Shown in pieces: positions 63,967-64,000 of a DNA stretch of 64,000 bases; within the stretch, counting starts at the first letter, position 1, and each line of letters opens with the position of its first letter. The position numbers and the translations under genes were made by a program. Location of the stretch: positions 2,460,722 to 2,524,721 of the forward strand of contig NZ_CP087998.1 in the NCBI RefSeq assembly GCF_021044585.1, written 5' to 3'. This DNA comes from Sulfurimonas sp. HSL-3221. Its GTDB lineage: Bacteria > Campylobacterota > Campylobacteria > Campylobacterales > Sulfurimonadaceae. A model generated the notes under the pieces. That model worked only from the letters and a program-made list of their open reading frames with translations. It ran no database searches and was not told the origin of the DNA.

Positions 63967-64000
63967 TTTTTAAAAAGCCCCGTGTTTACGCCGCTTGAAA

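Overview
The window looks like chromosomal DNA of a chemolithoautotrophic member of the Campylobacterota, most likely Sulfurimonas or a close relative (inference). The evidence is the gene set: a HydABC-type periplasmic hydrogenase with a HydE accessory protein, a Tat-exported sulfide:quinone oxidoreductase, RNase J, a ThyX-type thymidylate synthase, a stand-alone ThiD2 and Campylobacterota-style short operons. The DNA is GC-rich for this group and intergenic spaces are AT-rich. No CRISPR array, prophage or intact insertion sequence was seen.

Layout. 1-3100: 5' part of an rRNA operon on the minus strand (16S, tRNA-Ile, tRNA-Ala, start of 23S) with a near-consensus promoter and an RNase III-type processing stem around 16S. 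3312-13533: housekeeping block (BI-1 protein, ThiD2, BioC-like methyltransferase, ZnuABC-type metal importer, SecG, polysaccharide deacetylase, Frr, PyrE, RNase J, RsmA). 13586-15821: SQR and a DUF695/RraB-type protein. 15825-29631: a large [NiFe]-hydrogenase island (hypBCDEA, a transposase-derived regulator candidate, two maturation proteases, hypF, hydE and the structural genes hydABC). 29837-38773: a nine-gene sulfate assimilation operon (DUF4395, cysK, DUF2061, cysH, cysD, cysN, sulfite reductase, class V aminotransferase, siroheme synthase). 39144-41902: a second, cytosolic [NiFe] hydrogenase (small and large subunit) in one operon with a TetR-family regulator. 42018-64000: hisF, DUF2164, PNP, rlmN, a likely phosphate-regulated ornithine-lipid synthase, two perfect parS sites, RluA-type synthase, purB, nrdA/nrdB, LMW-PTP, a methyltransferase/AMP-ligase fusion, pcm, typA, dgt, thyX and ruvC. 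The right edge carries DnaA-box-like sequences and is probably next to oriC.

Most interesting system. A 14-bp palindromic site, TGAAT-N4-ATTCA, lies in the promoter regions of the hydABC operon, of the divergent hypB / transposase-like regulator pair, of the sulfate assimilation operon (exactly between a consensus -35 and -10) and, with one mismatch, of the TetR operon itself. The TetR gene overlaps the gene for a cytosolic hydrogenase small subunit whose partner large subunit has no C-terminal processing peptide, as in H2-sensing hydrogenases. I infer a module in which a sensor-type hydrogenase and a TetR repressor jointly control H2 oxidation, hydrogenase maturation and sulfate assimilation. 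This would make sense for a cell that switches between reduced sulfur and H2: on H2 alone it must make sulfide from sulfate. A second layer may be the domesticated IS1595-type transposase-like protein, whose leader sequence is duplicated at the hydABC promoter.
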